From: Aphidius gifuensis
Lineage: Eukaryota; Arthropoda; Insecta; Hymenoptera; Braconidae
Length of the DNA stretch: 64,000 nucleotides
Direction: 5' to 3'
NCBI RefSeq assembly: GCF_014905175.1
Contig: NC_057789.1
Coordinates: 6,510,001-6,574,000, forward strand
Shown here piece by piece: positions 41,001 through 52,170 of the stretch (position 1 is the first letter of the stretch; each line of letters opens with the position of its first letter). The notes under the pieces were generated by a model. That model did not search any database and was not told where the DNA came from. It worked only from the letters and a program-made list of their open reading frames with translations. The translations under genes were made by a program, and so were the position numbers.

Positions 41001-44000
41001 TGTCTCCAGGTTTTACCATGTTCCAAAGATGTAGCTCATTGTCATTTATTTTATTATGTTTCAGCACATCAGCTGCGTTTTTTAATACTTGGGATAATGC
41101 CTCAATAACAAGACGATATCTAGACCATCGAAACTCAACACTCGGAGTGGCTGATATTCTTGTAAGTAAATTATGTGCCTCAAGTAAATTTTTTAAATTA
41201 TTAATAATAATTTTCCAATAATTATTATCTACAAGCGGAGAAATTTTTATTGTTCCATTTTGAATTTTTTTAATTACATTAATAAAATCACTTATGTCTT
41301 TTGGCAAACGAACGAAATGATTTTGATAATTAATAACCGGTGTTTTCCATAATTTAATTTGCTTTATATAAAGATTTAAAAAATCATTAAAATCATTGTA
41401 ATCTCTATCACATGTAAAATTTTTTAGACTCCAGTATTCTTCAACTGTCAAGCCAATTTTATAATTAAAAAACCACGAGAATAATTTTGAACATGTTAGG
41501 CTGTCTTTGCTTGTCGTATTATGATAAATTAAATATTCAAAATTTTTATCTGTAATTCCATACAGAAGCGTTGCAAAAATATCATGAAAATGATTTCGAA
41601 ATAATGAGAAAGGACTTTTCGGGCCAATTCCAAATAAACGTAAAATATTAATACTTTTTGTTTGACTTTGAAATGAATTTAGTATGACACTGATAGCATC
41701 ATGAATAATTTTTGAAGCAAATTTAGCCATGATTAGGATGTCATTTGGACCTCGAGGGTTGCCAATTGACATCCAGGTATTTTCTACAGTAAAATTTGAC
41801 TGAAAAATTGGAATACTTTCGTCAATTTTTGCATCAATATAATCAAGCAAAGCATTCATTCGTTTTTCTGATTCATAATTAGTAATTAATTTTTTTAATT
41901 CCACTGAAATATCCGTCAACTTTGGATCAATTGAATTATCATTTTTCATAAGAACCAAGAATTTATTAACAAGTCTTCGAAAATCCACGTAACCTGATGT
42001 CCAATTAAAAGCTAGTACAGATTTTTCATCGCTAACAATATGATGTACTTGTTCAGCATTTGAATGTTCATTAAATTCTTTGATAAAATGACTTTTATTA
42101 CAAGATATTCTGTCAATCTGTTGTTGAAATTTTTCCGGTTGATATTCTAAAGCTTTACTAAAATTCTGATTATCACTACATGCTCTGTTCATATCATTTT
42201 CTAGATAATTTTTCATCACTTGAACTGGTTGAATAGAAATTTTTTGATTAAATATATCAACAATATCTTGAACAATTGCTAAACGATCATGAAAAATAGC
42301 ATCTAAAAATATTTTTGATTCTGGCATATTTTGAATTATTTTATTAAGTCTTTCGGGACTTTTAAATTTTAAAATTTCATCCAATGCTTGTTCTATATTA
42401 TCAGCAATTGACGTAAATGACATAGCAAGAGCGTATAAATTTTTCCCTATTGCTGATGCTTGAATATTGAATAGTGGGCTCTCTCCTATGTCGAATAATT
42501 TGTACAAAAGACCTACGCTGAAAAATTAAGTAAAAGTAAATTATAAAAATCAATTAATATAGTAAATATTTTTATAAAAATAAAATTTATTTATACCTGA
42601 TTTGCAATCCATCAGCAGAGTTGAGATTCGTAGTCCAAGCTATCGTTAAATTTTTTCTAAATTCATCGAGATAATTTATTAAATTATGATTATCAATTTG
42701 AGATTGTTTAACAATGTGAGCGTATATTAAAACAAGTTTTTTGTTAATAAGCGTAAAGTTTGATGTTTTATCAAGAGATTCCAATTTATCAATACTAATG
42801 TTGAGTAATTTTTGAACAACCATGGCCAACCGACAGACAAGACTCTTCAAGAATTTGGCATTTGATTTTATTGGATAATTTATTAACTCACTAGTACTCT
42901 CAACACTACAATAAGACCTTGTAAAATTTGAAAATTCAAGTATTTTCATCATTTTCTTTTTATCATAAACTGTCGAGTAAAAAGATTCTAATAATTCCGA
43001 TTTATACTCGTAAACTTGGCTCACCCAGTCTCCCGATATTTTATTCAAATTCTCAAGTATTTTATCAGCAATTAAATCAACTTTTTCAATATTTAATTTT
43101 AATCCTTCAAGAGAATAACTCTGAGTTACTATTAATTTTACAATACTAAGATAATAGCCAAAAATAGATATTTTTGTTTCGTCATAAGTTTCGTTGTATA
43201 TATTTTTCCACTCTACAGTAGTAAATAAATAATTCCAGTTTAATATTTTTGCTGATGAATAATGATTGTAATAAAAAAACTCTCTGATACTCTCAATTGA
43301 TGATGTGAAATTATTTTTTTTTAATGGCCGATGTAATTTCATACTAATAAAGGTAAACACAGTGTCCTTGATAATTTTTTTGAATTTATTAAATTCAAAT
43401 AAATTGTAGATATCAGTAATTAATTGTTTTCCTTCATCACTGCAAATTAAATCATACGCATCAACTGCTCCAAGCTTTTCTAATTTATCGTGAAATATTA
43501 ATTTATCAACAGTGTTGTTGCATACGACCTCGGCTATCTGTTGTTTGTCACTTAACTCAGCAAACTTTTCTGCAAAATCTAATCTCATAAATGAACTAAT
43601 AATATTTCTATATATTTTTGGATTAACTTCTGCCATAATTTTATCAACAATCACTCGATGATTTTTTGTTATATTGTATATCTTTTCTTCCATATCGCCA
43701 TGAACAATAAAAATATGCTGGATCAATTGAAACACATTGTCCAGCATTGATAAAATATATGTCAAAGAATTAACAGTATCCTCAGATAAAACATTCAACA
43801 AATTATCAAAAAGTTTTGCAGCTAATTCAATTTCATCAGTGTTATTAACTGGTAAACTTCTCATCAATAAATCACTCTTCGAAGACATAATGTAATTATC
43901 ATCAATAACACTCGCAACACGTTTAATTTGTTTCAAATTTAATTGATCAATTTCTTTACTATCATCCAGAGTAAAAATCATTGAATTATCAAACTTGAAA

Positions 44001-45529
44001 TTTTTATATTCAATTTTTTTTATCAATTCGAGAAGTGACATAAATTTTAACATACTTTCACGAGCAATTGATACATTTGAATCATCAAGTGTTGAATCTA
44101 GCTTTTCAATTAATTCATGTACAATTTCATAATCAATTTTTTGTAAATTAAAATCTTTAAATAGTGAAAGCATTTCTGGTAGTCGTTCACGAAGTTTTAA
44201 AAATGTTGGTATGTTATTTTTAAAAATATCAAGATCCAAAATTTTTGTGATAGTAATAGTAATGTCATCAATGAGATTATAACTTTCCAAAGTAGCTGTT
44301 ATATTATTAACAATTTCTGAAAATCTTGACCAATCCAAATTTTTAATTAATTGATCAAACACAAGTGGAATTTGATTAGTATCAACATTACGAAGAGCTC
44401 TTGATAATTTTGGCATGTCTTCTTTATCAACTGCAGCGAGAAATTGTTCAAGTGTTTCTGGTACAAAAATATTATCTTCTAGATCAGATGATTCAAAAGG
44501 ATCAACAAGATTAATAAGATTTATTGGAGTATCAAAAAGATCATTGACAAGATTCTCTCTGGCATCTGGTAGCAGTTCATTAAATGAATCTTTTACATCA
44601 GTAACATTAACAAATAAATCACTGAGTAATAAACCACCAACAAACATTTGTTTAATATCTGGTACTGTCAGTGTTTCAATCATTGATCGTAATAATTTGA
44701 CACTTTTTGGAAGTATGCCAACAGCTGTAAGAATTGTTTTATTATTCAATACTGGCTGAAGATCCATTATCAAAGGTCCCAGTCTTGAAATTGCATGGAA
44801 AAAAAATAATAACATAATATAATATGAAAAAAAAATTACATAAATTAAATATGTCGTAAATTTACTTGGCTTTTTTGTAAGATGGTATTTCTTCATAATT
44901 TTCTAAAGGCTCACAAGGATTGCTAATACTGCAGATGAAACTTTGAGCAAATGGTAATAGTCCATCACGTGGCATAAGTCTTGCAGGAAATTGACATGTT
45001 GGATTATCTTCAGTATCCACATTTTTTCGTAGTATATATAAAAGTAAAAATATCACAATTGGCCAAAGAAAAATAAGGCCAAGCACTCCCTGTAAACATT
45101 ATATTTAAAAAAAAAAAATTTTATTAATTTTTTACAAGCCAATTGTAGTGTATTTTATATTAAATTATTCTAAAGAAATAAAATGAGGTATTATGCAATT
45201 TTTAGCTTGATTAGTCTTTGATTAAAATAATAAATATACAAATAGCTTTTAATAATTACTTGTAGAATGATGGAAAAAATTTAATGACTTTGATATTATT
45301 TTTCATTATTATAGTCATCAAAAAACTCAGTTGAATCTCTATTAGAATTTTAATTTTTCTTTCATCTGTTATTATTTATTCATAATTTTTTTTTTTTTTA
45401 TTTTGCATTTTTGTATTTTGACATATTAATAATATACCTGTATTATTGTCATAATAAACCTACCGTTTGCCGTTTCCGGACTACGTAATTCTTCCAAAGG
45501 AGAAGGCCAAGCTGGCCGCCCCCTTTCAT
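32017..45529 (-). CDS. Giant ABCA-family (lipid-type) ABC transporter
   Basis: Ten coding exons: 45529-45464, 45089-44866, 44783-42597, 42517-36700, 36630-36423, 36230-36090, 35862-33798, 33696-32533, 32460-32217 and 32142-32017. They join in phase to about 4,080 residues. The first helix (about 23-45) is followed by an enormous extracellular/luminal loop (about 46-2619, many N-glycosylation sequons) and then the TMD1 helix cluster (about 2620-2830). NBD1 has GRNGAGKTT near 2935, LSGGTKRR and ILDEPGAG. TMD2 begins near 3260 and has a short loop. NBD2 has GVNGAGKST near 3773, LSGGNKRK and LMDEPTSGMDP. The short N-terminal tail (GLLLWKNYVVRKRQ) is typical of ABCA. Family members move phospholipids or sterols. 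Usual insect ABCA proteins are about 1,600-1,900 residues, so the size recalls vertebrate ABCA12/ABCA13. Two huge intronless exons encode the loop. No frameshift is needed. Confidence 0.93.
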
Positions 45530-46560
45530 CTTGACGGAAACTTGAAACAAACAAATAAAATTATCATTATTATCATTGAATCCTTTTTCCAGCTTTTTTT
45601 ATTCTTTTTTTTTTTCGAATATTTTGAATTATACAACTTGTATGCTGCATCATATGTAAATAGTTGTTTTTCTCAGTGACTAATTTAACATAACAAGATA
45701 CAATTCATAGATGTCATTTTTTTTAACGTTAATATATTCGAGCAATTTGAATAAATGAGATCCATATGTAGGACATTATGAAGCTTGATTTTTGTTTGAA
45801 AAATAATAAATCAGCTTACATAAATATAATGTACATATGTATGAGATATATACGCATATAACGAGTTAACACTGCTGCATGATCAGCTTTTACACTAACT
45901 TTCACCAGATCAATTTCTATATTTATTTTTTTTTTTTTTTATTAACTGCTAATTACAAGTGGTGCTCTTAAAATCATCAAGTTTTCATCTGCAGATGTAT
46001 AAATAAAAAATAAACATAAATAATTTAAAAAATTCGCGTGACATGAAAAATACGTCAATGTCAAATTGTACAATCATCCCACAAACTAACGTCACTATCA
46101 ATAAAAAATTATTGTAAAATTAATGGATAATATGAAAAATAAAATTCAATATTTAATAATAAAAAAATTATTTTATTTTTTATTTAGAAAAATTTTAAAC
46201 TGCTTTGCAAAATCATAATACAAAATTTAAATGAAATTAATTTAATTATTTATTTTTTTTTTTTTCAAATACAAATTAGTCAATCAATAAAAAAAATTAA
46301 AAATATATAATTTTTAGTGTATACAAAAGGCAAGTGAACTTACAAAGAGATTTGCACTCATGTCATATGAGTTCAAAGTTCAAAGGCCACCAACACAATC
46401 ATATCAACAATTAAACATGTTCAATTATTTCAAATGTTCGATAAAAATATTTGTAAAAAATTATTTTATTATAATTAAAATATTTAATAGCTTACCTCTG
46501 TTAATTATTATTTAATTAATCATAGAAAAAACTTGTTGATGTAAAATGTAGCACGATAAA
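45530..46560 (-). promoter_or_regulatory. ABCA 5' UTR intron and probable first exon/promoter
   Basis: A pyrimidine tract followed by TTTCAAG (about 45540) sits just upstream of the start codon and looks like an acceptor. A strong GTAAGC donor on the minus strand at 46495-46490 would close a non-coding exon ending at 46496. The transcription start would then lie between about 46520 and 46800, where composition becomes more balanced (46730-46880). This is inferred from splice signals only. Confidence 0.4.
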
Positions 46561-48139
46561 TATCCAACCGGTTAAATGATCAAATCCACTTGTTGATTTT
46601 TTATAAATATTTACAACGAACAAAATTAATTCTTAAATAATCAGTATGTTTAATATGACTTTTATTGATTATAAATATTCACTGGGGTTTTTATTAAATT
46701 GTTTACCAAGTTTTCATTTTTATCACTATCTTTAACAGATACTTTCTCGAGTCGACACCCGGATGGTTCGTATACGACTGAATATGAACGACGATTGTGT
46801 TGTGTTCCCTGTCTCTCAATAAAACAGGCATCTGATTTTTTTATATATTTATTTTCTCATAACCGCAATAACAGATGCTACACAATCCACAGTCAATAAA
46901 TACATGATTAAATAAATAAATTAATTAATTAATAATAAATAAGTAAATAAATAAATAAATAATAATGATACTTTGTAGGATAATTTTTATCATAACGAAA
47001 CATGTCAGTATGTTCAAGGTTACTATCAAAAATACTTGATGCCAAAATCATCGTTACACGCTGATTTCATTTATTGATATTTCTGCTATGCCTTAAATTC
47101 TTGACAACCAATAAGTAAATGTCTTTTTTTCGGTTCTTTTTATGTTTTTTTTTTTTTTTCTATAAATTGAATTTTAAAAAACATTTATATGTATTGAGTA
47201 CAACAGCAATGATCATGGTTGTTATAAAAAATTGTTTTTCGTTCTACTTATGTATTATTGTTCTTCCTTCTTCTTCTTCTTCTGCAGGTATTATAATATT
47301 TTTAAAAAGCAGGTGTCCTTCAGCCAATTTCAGATACTGAATCGTCTTGAAAAAAAAGAAAGAAAAAATTAAGAGTTTAATGATTTAAAATTACTGGTTC
47401 GTCTGGTGGTTTGATTGTGGTTTTGAAATATATACATGTATGCATGTACACGTGTTATGAGTGTATAGGAAAACGTAGAGAGTCAAGTTAGCTATAGATC
47501 GAGAAATTTGTCTTACACCGTTTACTGTTGTGATCGAGTATACATTTTTATTTTGTTCTAAAAATTTACATAACATGATAGAGATTCAATGCTGGAAAAA
47601 CTGTCGTTATGTTGAACGAATGAATTTTTAATTAGCCTGCATTAATATTAAATAGAGTATAGAAAAAAAATTGATTTCTGATGAGTTTTATATAACAAAA
47701 AAAAAAAGGATAGATAATTGACAATAAGTAAAACTAAATAATAATTCAAATTATTATGAAAATATGTTTTTTTAAAACCAAGGACAAAAACATTGCGGAA
47801 ATTAAAAAACACATTGATTAATAAAAAATGTATATGTTTTGCTAGAATGATAAAAAGGGGGAGACTAGGATGAAAAAATACAGAAAGAAAAATTAATAAT
47901 GATCGGTTCTGTAATTGCCATTTCGTTTGTTTTCCCATGGTCGTTTATATGATGACGAAATCCTAATGATGTTTGTGATTTTATTTGTCTCGTATCATGA
48001 GTCAGCCTTGAGCTATCACAGTGTGATCCATATTTATTAGTTATTTGATTCGGAAAATTCTTCTATATCTTTATTGTAACCGTTTGATTCATCATAATTA
48101 AAATTTTTATCGATCACTTATTCACTTTTGCTATTTTTC
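46561..48139. other. Non-coding AT-rich DNA with simple repeats
   Basis: Contains a GC-richer patch at 46730-46880 (possible ABCA promoter), an (AATA)/(TAAA) simple repeat at about 46903-46966 and a short TTC run near 47270. The short open frames here look like chance. Confidence 0.55.
46903..46966. repeat. (TAAA)/(AATA) low-complexity repeat
   Basis: Tetranucleotide-type A/T repeat with interruptions. Confidence 0.8.
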
Positions 48140-49590
48140 ATAACTCATTAAATACTTCTTTGCCCATTCTATTATCCTGATACAAAACCTTTTTTTTCTA
48201 CAATATTTAAGGTTTGTCAATATTAGAGAGCATAGTGTTTAACTCATTAATTACCTCTTTTTAGTTTTTGACTCATTGGATACCTCTTTTTTCTGTTCTA
48301 TATTCCTGATAAAACACTTCAATTTTTTCGATTAATTTTAAATGTTCTTATTTGATAGTGCCACATAAAACCATACAACGTTGAACTTTCAAACTCATTA
48401 AATACCTCTTTGCTCGTTCTATTATCCTGTTCAAACAAAATTTATTTTTTTTTAATTTTTTCTATTTTATTTTCAAAAAACAAAAATTATTTTTGAAATA
48501 TCATTTGATACCAGGAAGGTCATAAACGTGAACTTGAAATTCATTCAATACCTCTTTGCTCGTTCTATTATCCTGTTCAAACAAAATTTATTTTTTTTTA
48601 ATTTTTTCTATTTTATTTTCAAAAAACAAAAATTATTTTTGAAATATCAGGGAAACAGGAAGGTCAGGAGGTGAACTAGAAATTGTATAAAATACCTCTT
48701 CGCCTGTTCTATAATCCTAATCGAACAGAATTTTTTTAAATTAATTTTCTCTATTTGATTTTGAAGAAATAAATTCTATTTTTGAAGTATCAGGGAAATA
48801 GGAAGGACTAGAGGTGAATCAGAAATTGTATTAAATACCTCTTTACTCGTTCTATGATCCTGTTCGGACAGAATTTTTTTTAATCAATTTTTTCTCTTTG
48901 ATTTTGAAGAAATAAAATTTATTTTTGAAATATCAGGGAAACAGGAAGGTCAGAAGGTGAACTATGAATTGTATGAAATACCTCTTTGCCTGTTCTATGA
49001 TCCTGTTTGGACAGAATTTTTTTCATTTGTTTCCGAAGAAATAAATTTTATTTTTAAAATATCAGAGAAACAGGAAGGTCAGGAGGTGAACTAGAAATTG
49101 TATAAAATACCTCTTTGCCTGTTCTATGATCCTGTTCAGACAGAATTTTTTTTAATTAATTTTTTCTATTTATTTCCGAAGAAATAAATTTTATTTTTAA
49201 AATATCAGGAAAACAGGAAGGTCAGGAGGTGAACTAGAAATTGTATAAAATACCTCTTTGCCTGTTCTATTATCCTGTTCAGACGAATTTTTTTTTTTTA
49301 ATTTTTTCTAATTTTTTTTCAAAAAATAAAATTTGTTTTTAAAATAACAAGAAAACAGGAAGATCAGTAGGTGATCTATAAATTGAATAAAATACCTCTT
49401 GTTTTGTTCTATAATCCTGTTCAAACAGAATTTTTTTTGTTTAATTTTTTTTATTTTTGTTTCAAGAAATGAAATTTATTTTCAAAATACCAGGAAAACA
49501 GAAAGGTCAGGAGGTGATCTATAAATTAAATTGAATACCTCTTGTCATGTTCTATAATACTGATACAATACTTTATTTTTTTCTCTAAAT
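48140..49590. repeat. Tandem repeat block 1, period about 143 bp
   Basis: Each unit carries an AATACCTCTTTGCCTGTTC core followed by a TCCTGTTC element, a T-rich tract, a GAAGAAATAAA element and an AACAGGAAGGTCAGGAGGTG element. Core starts are near 48401, 48547, 48691, 48834, 48977, 49106, 49249, 49391 and 49533, so spacing is 142-146 bp with one 129-bp unit. Degenerate copies of the core occur at 48151 and 48251-48281, marking an eroded left edge. No open frame is preserved, so this is non-coding satellite DNA. Confidence 0.95.
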
Positions 49591-51265
49591 TTTCAATGTT
49601 CTCCCCTATAGTTCTAAAAAAAAACAATAGATGGCGCTGAAATTGCTGACTCAAAAAATACCTCTTTGCTTGTTCTATACTCCTGATAAAACAGCCCTCT
49701 TCTATCTATGATATTTAAATGTGTTCAGTTTATAATCCCTGAAAAAAACAATAGATGGCGCTGAACTTGATAACTGAAAAAATACCTCTTTTCCTGTTCT
49801 ACAACCCTGATTAAACAGCCCTCTTCTATCTATGATATTTAATTGTGTTTACTCTATAGTTCTAGAGAAAAACAACAGATGGCGCTTCGTAGTGTGACGC
49901 AAAAAATACCTCTTTTCCTGTTCTATAACCCTGATAAAACAGCCCTCTCCTATCTATGATATTTAAATGTGTTTACTCTATAGTTCAACAAAAAAACAAT
50001 AGATGGCGCTGAACTTGTTAACTCAAAAAATACCTCTTTTCCTGTTGTACAACCCTGATAAAACAGCCTTCTTCTATCTATGATATTTAATTGTGTTTAT
50101 CTTATAGTTCTAAAGAAAAACAACAGATGGCGTTGAACTTGTTAACTCAAAAAATACCTCTTTTCCTGTTCTACAACCCTGATAAAACAGCTCTCTCCTA
50201 TCTATGATATTTAAATGTGTTTACTCTATAGTTCAACAAAAAAACAATAGATGGCGCTGAACTTGTTAACTCAAAAAATACCTCTTTTCCTGTTCTATAC
50301 TCCCGATAAAACAGCACTTTTCTATCTATGATATTTTAATGTGTTTATCCTATAGTTCCGAAAAAAATAATAGATGGCGCTGAACTTGTTAACTCAAAAA
50401 ATACCTCTTTTCCTGTTCTACAACCCTGATAAAACAGCCTTCTTCTATCTATGATATTTAATTGTGTTTACCCTATAGTTCTAAAGAAAAACAACAGATG
50501 GCGTTGAACTTGTTAACTCAGAAAATACCTCTTTTCCTGTTCTACAACCCTGATAAAACAGCCCTCTCCTATCTATGATATTTAAATGTGTTTACTCTAT
50601 AGTTTCTGAAAAAAACAATAGATGGCGCTAAACTCGTTGGCTCAAAAAATACCTCTTTTCCTGTTCTACAACCCTGATTAAACAGCCTTCTTCTATCTAT
50701 GATATTTAATTGTGTTTACCCTATAGTTCTAAAGAAAAACAACAGATGGCGTTGAACTTGTTAACTCAAAAAATACCTCTTTTCCTGTTCTACAACCCTG
50801 ATAAAACAGCTCTCTCCTATCTATGATATTTAAATGTGTTTACTCTATAGTTTCTGAAAAAAACAATAGATGGCGCTTCGTAGTGTGACGCAAAAAATAC
50901 CTCTTTTCCTGTTCTATAACCCTGATAAAACAGCCCTCTTCTATCTATGATATTTCAATGTGTTTACCCTATAGTTCCTAAGAAAAATAATAGATGGCGC
51001 TGAACTTGTTAACTCAAAAAATACCTCTTTTCCTGTTCTACAACCCTGATAAAACAGCCTTCTTCTATCTATGATATTTAATTGTGTTTACCCTATAGTT
51101 CTAAAGAAAAACAACAGATGGCGCTTCGTAGTGTGACGCAAAAAATACCTCTTTTCCTGTTCTATACTCCTGTTAAAACAGCCCTCTTCTATCTATGATA
51201 TTTCAATGTGTTTACCTATTATAGTTCCCAAAAAAAACACTAGATGGCGCTGATTTTTCAAAAAT
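49591..51265. repeat. Tandem repeat block 2, period 124 bp, with AGATGGCG motif in each unit
   Basis: Fourteen units carry the same AATACCTCTTT...TGTTCTA core as block 1 but different bodies (TCTATCTATGATATTTAA, then CTATAGTT). Each contains a YAGATGGCGY motif, with starts at 49628, 49752, 49876, 50000, 50124, 50248, 50371, 50495, 50619, 50743, 50867, 50991, 51115 and 51241. Spacing is 123-126 bp and almost always exactly 124. Variants alternate in a five-unit pattern. Similarity between units is high, so the expansion is recent or kept uniform by gene conversion. Confidence 0.97.
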
Positions 51266-52065
51266 ATCGAATACCTCTTTGCTCATTCTATGATCCTGAT
51301 ACTCGAAAATTTTTTCCCACAAATTTTTTGAAATTAGAAAAAAAAATTTTTTTCGAAAATACCTCCTTGCACATTCTATGTTCCTGATACTCAAAAATTT
51401 TTTTTTCTATCAAATTTCAAAAAAATAGTGGAAAAAAAAAAATTTGAGTATCAGGAACATAGAATGAGCAAAGAGGTATTTGATATTTTTGAAAATACCT
51501 CCTTGCTCATTCTATGTTCCTGATACAAATCTATGATTTTTCCATAAATTTTTTGAAATTTTATAGAAAAAAAAATTTTTGAGTAACAGGAACATAGAAT
51601 GAGCAAGGAGGTATTTTTAAAAATATGGAATACCTCTTCGCTCATTCTATGTTCCTGATACTCAAATTTTTTTTTTTATGAAAAAAAAAAATTTTTTTCA
51701 TAGAATAAAATTTTTCAAATAGAAATTTTATATGTTGATAAAAAATTTTTGTAAAATTTCAAAAAATTTATGGAAAAAAATAGGACATAGAATAACAAGA
51801 ATTTCATATTTTTGAAAATACCTCCTTGCTTATCATATGTTCCTGATACTCAAAAAATTTTTTTTCTATCAAATTTAAAAAAATTTATGGAAAAATCATA
51901 GATTTGTATTAGGAACATAGAATGAGCAAGGAGGTATTCTTAAATATTTGAAATAAAAATTAGGAAAACAAAAAATCGAAGAGGTAATTTTTAAAAATAA
52001 CAAATTTAAATTTTGTAAAATATGAGATTTAATATCAGGAGCATAGAATAACGAAAGAGGTATTC
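51266..52065. repeat. Inverted and direct copies of the satellite core (hairpin block)
   Basis: The core, here TACCTCCTTGCTCATTCTA followed by TGTTCCTGATACTC, appears forward near 51268, 51357, 51494, 51629 and 51817, and reversed at about 51445-51480, 51581-51615, 51907-51938 and 52033-52062. Forward and reverse copies pair into stems of over 30 bp with loops of about 50 bp. A longer inverted repeat joins roughly 51490-51580 to 51835-51945. Confidence 0.9.
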
Positions 52066-52109
52066 AAAAGAAAAAAAAACACATTTTTGTTTCTTAATAA
52101 TTATCGTTA

Positions 52110-52115
52110 TTTATT
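52110..52115 (-). terminator. Candidate poly(A) signal for the takeout-like gene
   Basis: AATAAA on the minus strand, 55 nt after the stop codon, just outside the satellite. Confidence 0.4.
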
Positions 52116-52170
52116 TGTTAAACAATAATTTTTTTTACATTTAATCAAGAACATAAAAAGCAAAGTTTAA

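Noticed and set aside
44862..45086. Separate 74-codon gene starting at 45086
   Set aside because: The apparent start is GTG inside ABCA exon 2; an acceptor at 45090 and an in-phase first exon at 45529 show it is internal.
48140..52065. CRISPR-like regular array
   Set aside because: The spacing is regular, but whole units are repeated rather than short repeats with unique spacers, and the context is an intron-bearing insect genome. It is a satellite.
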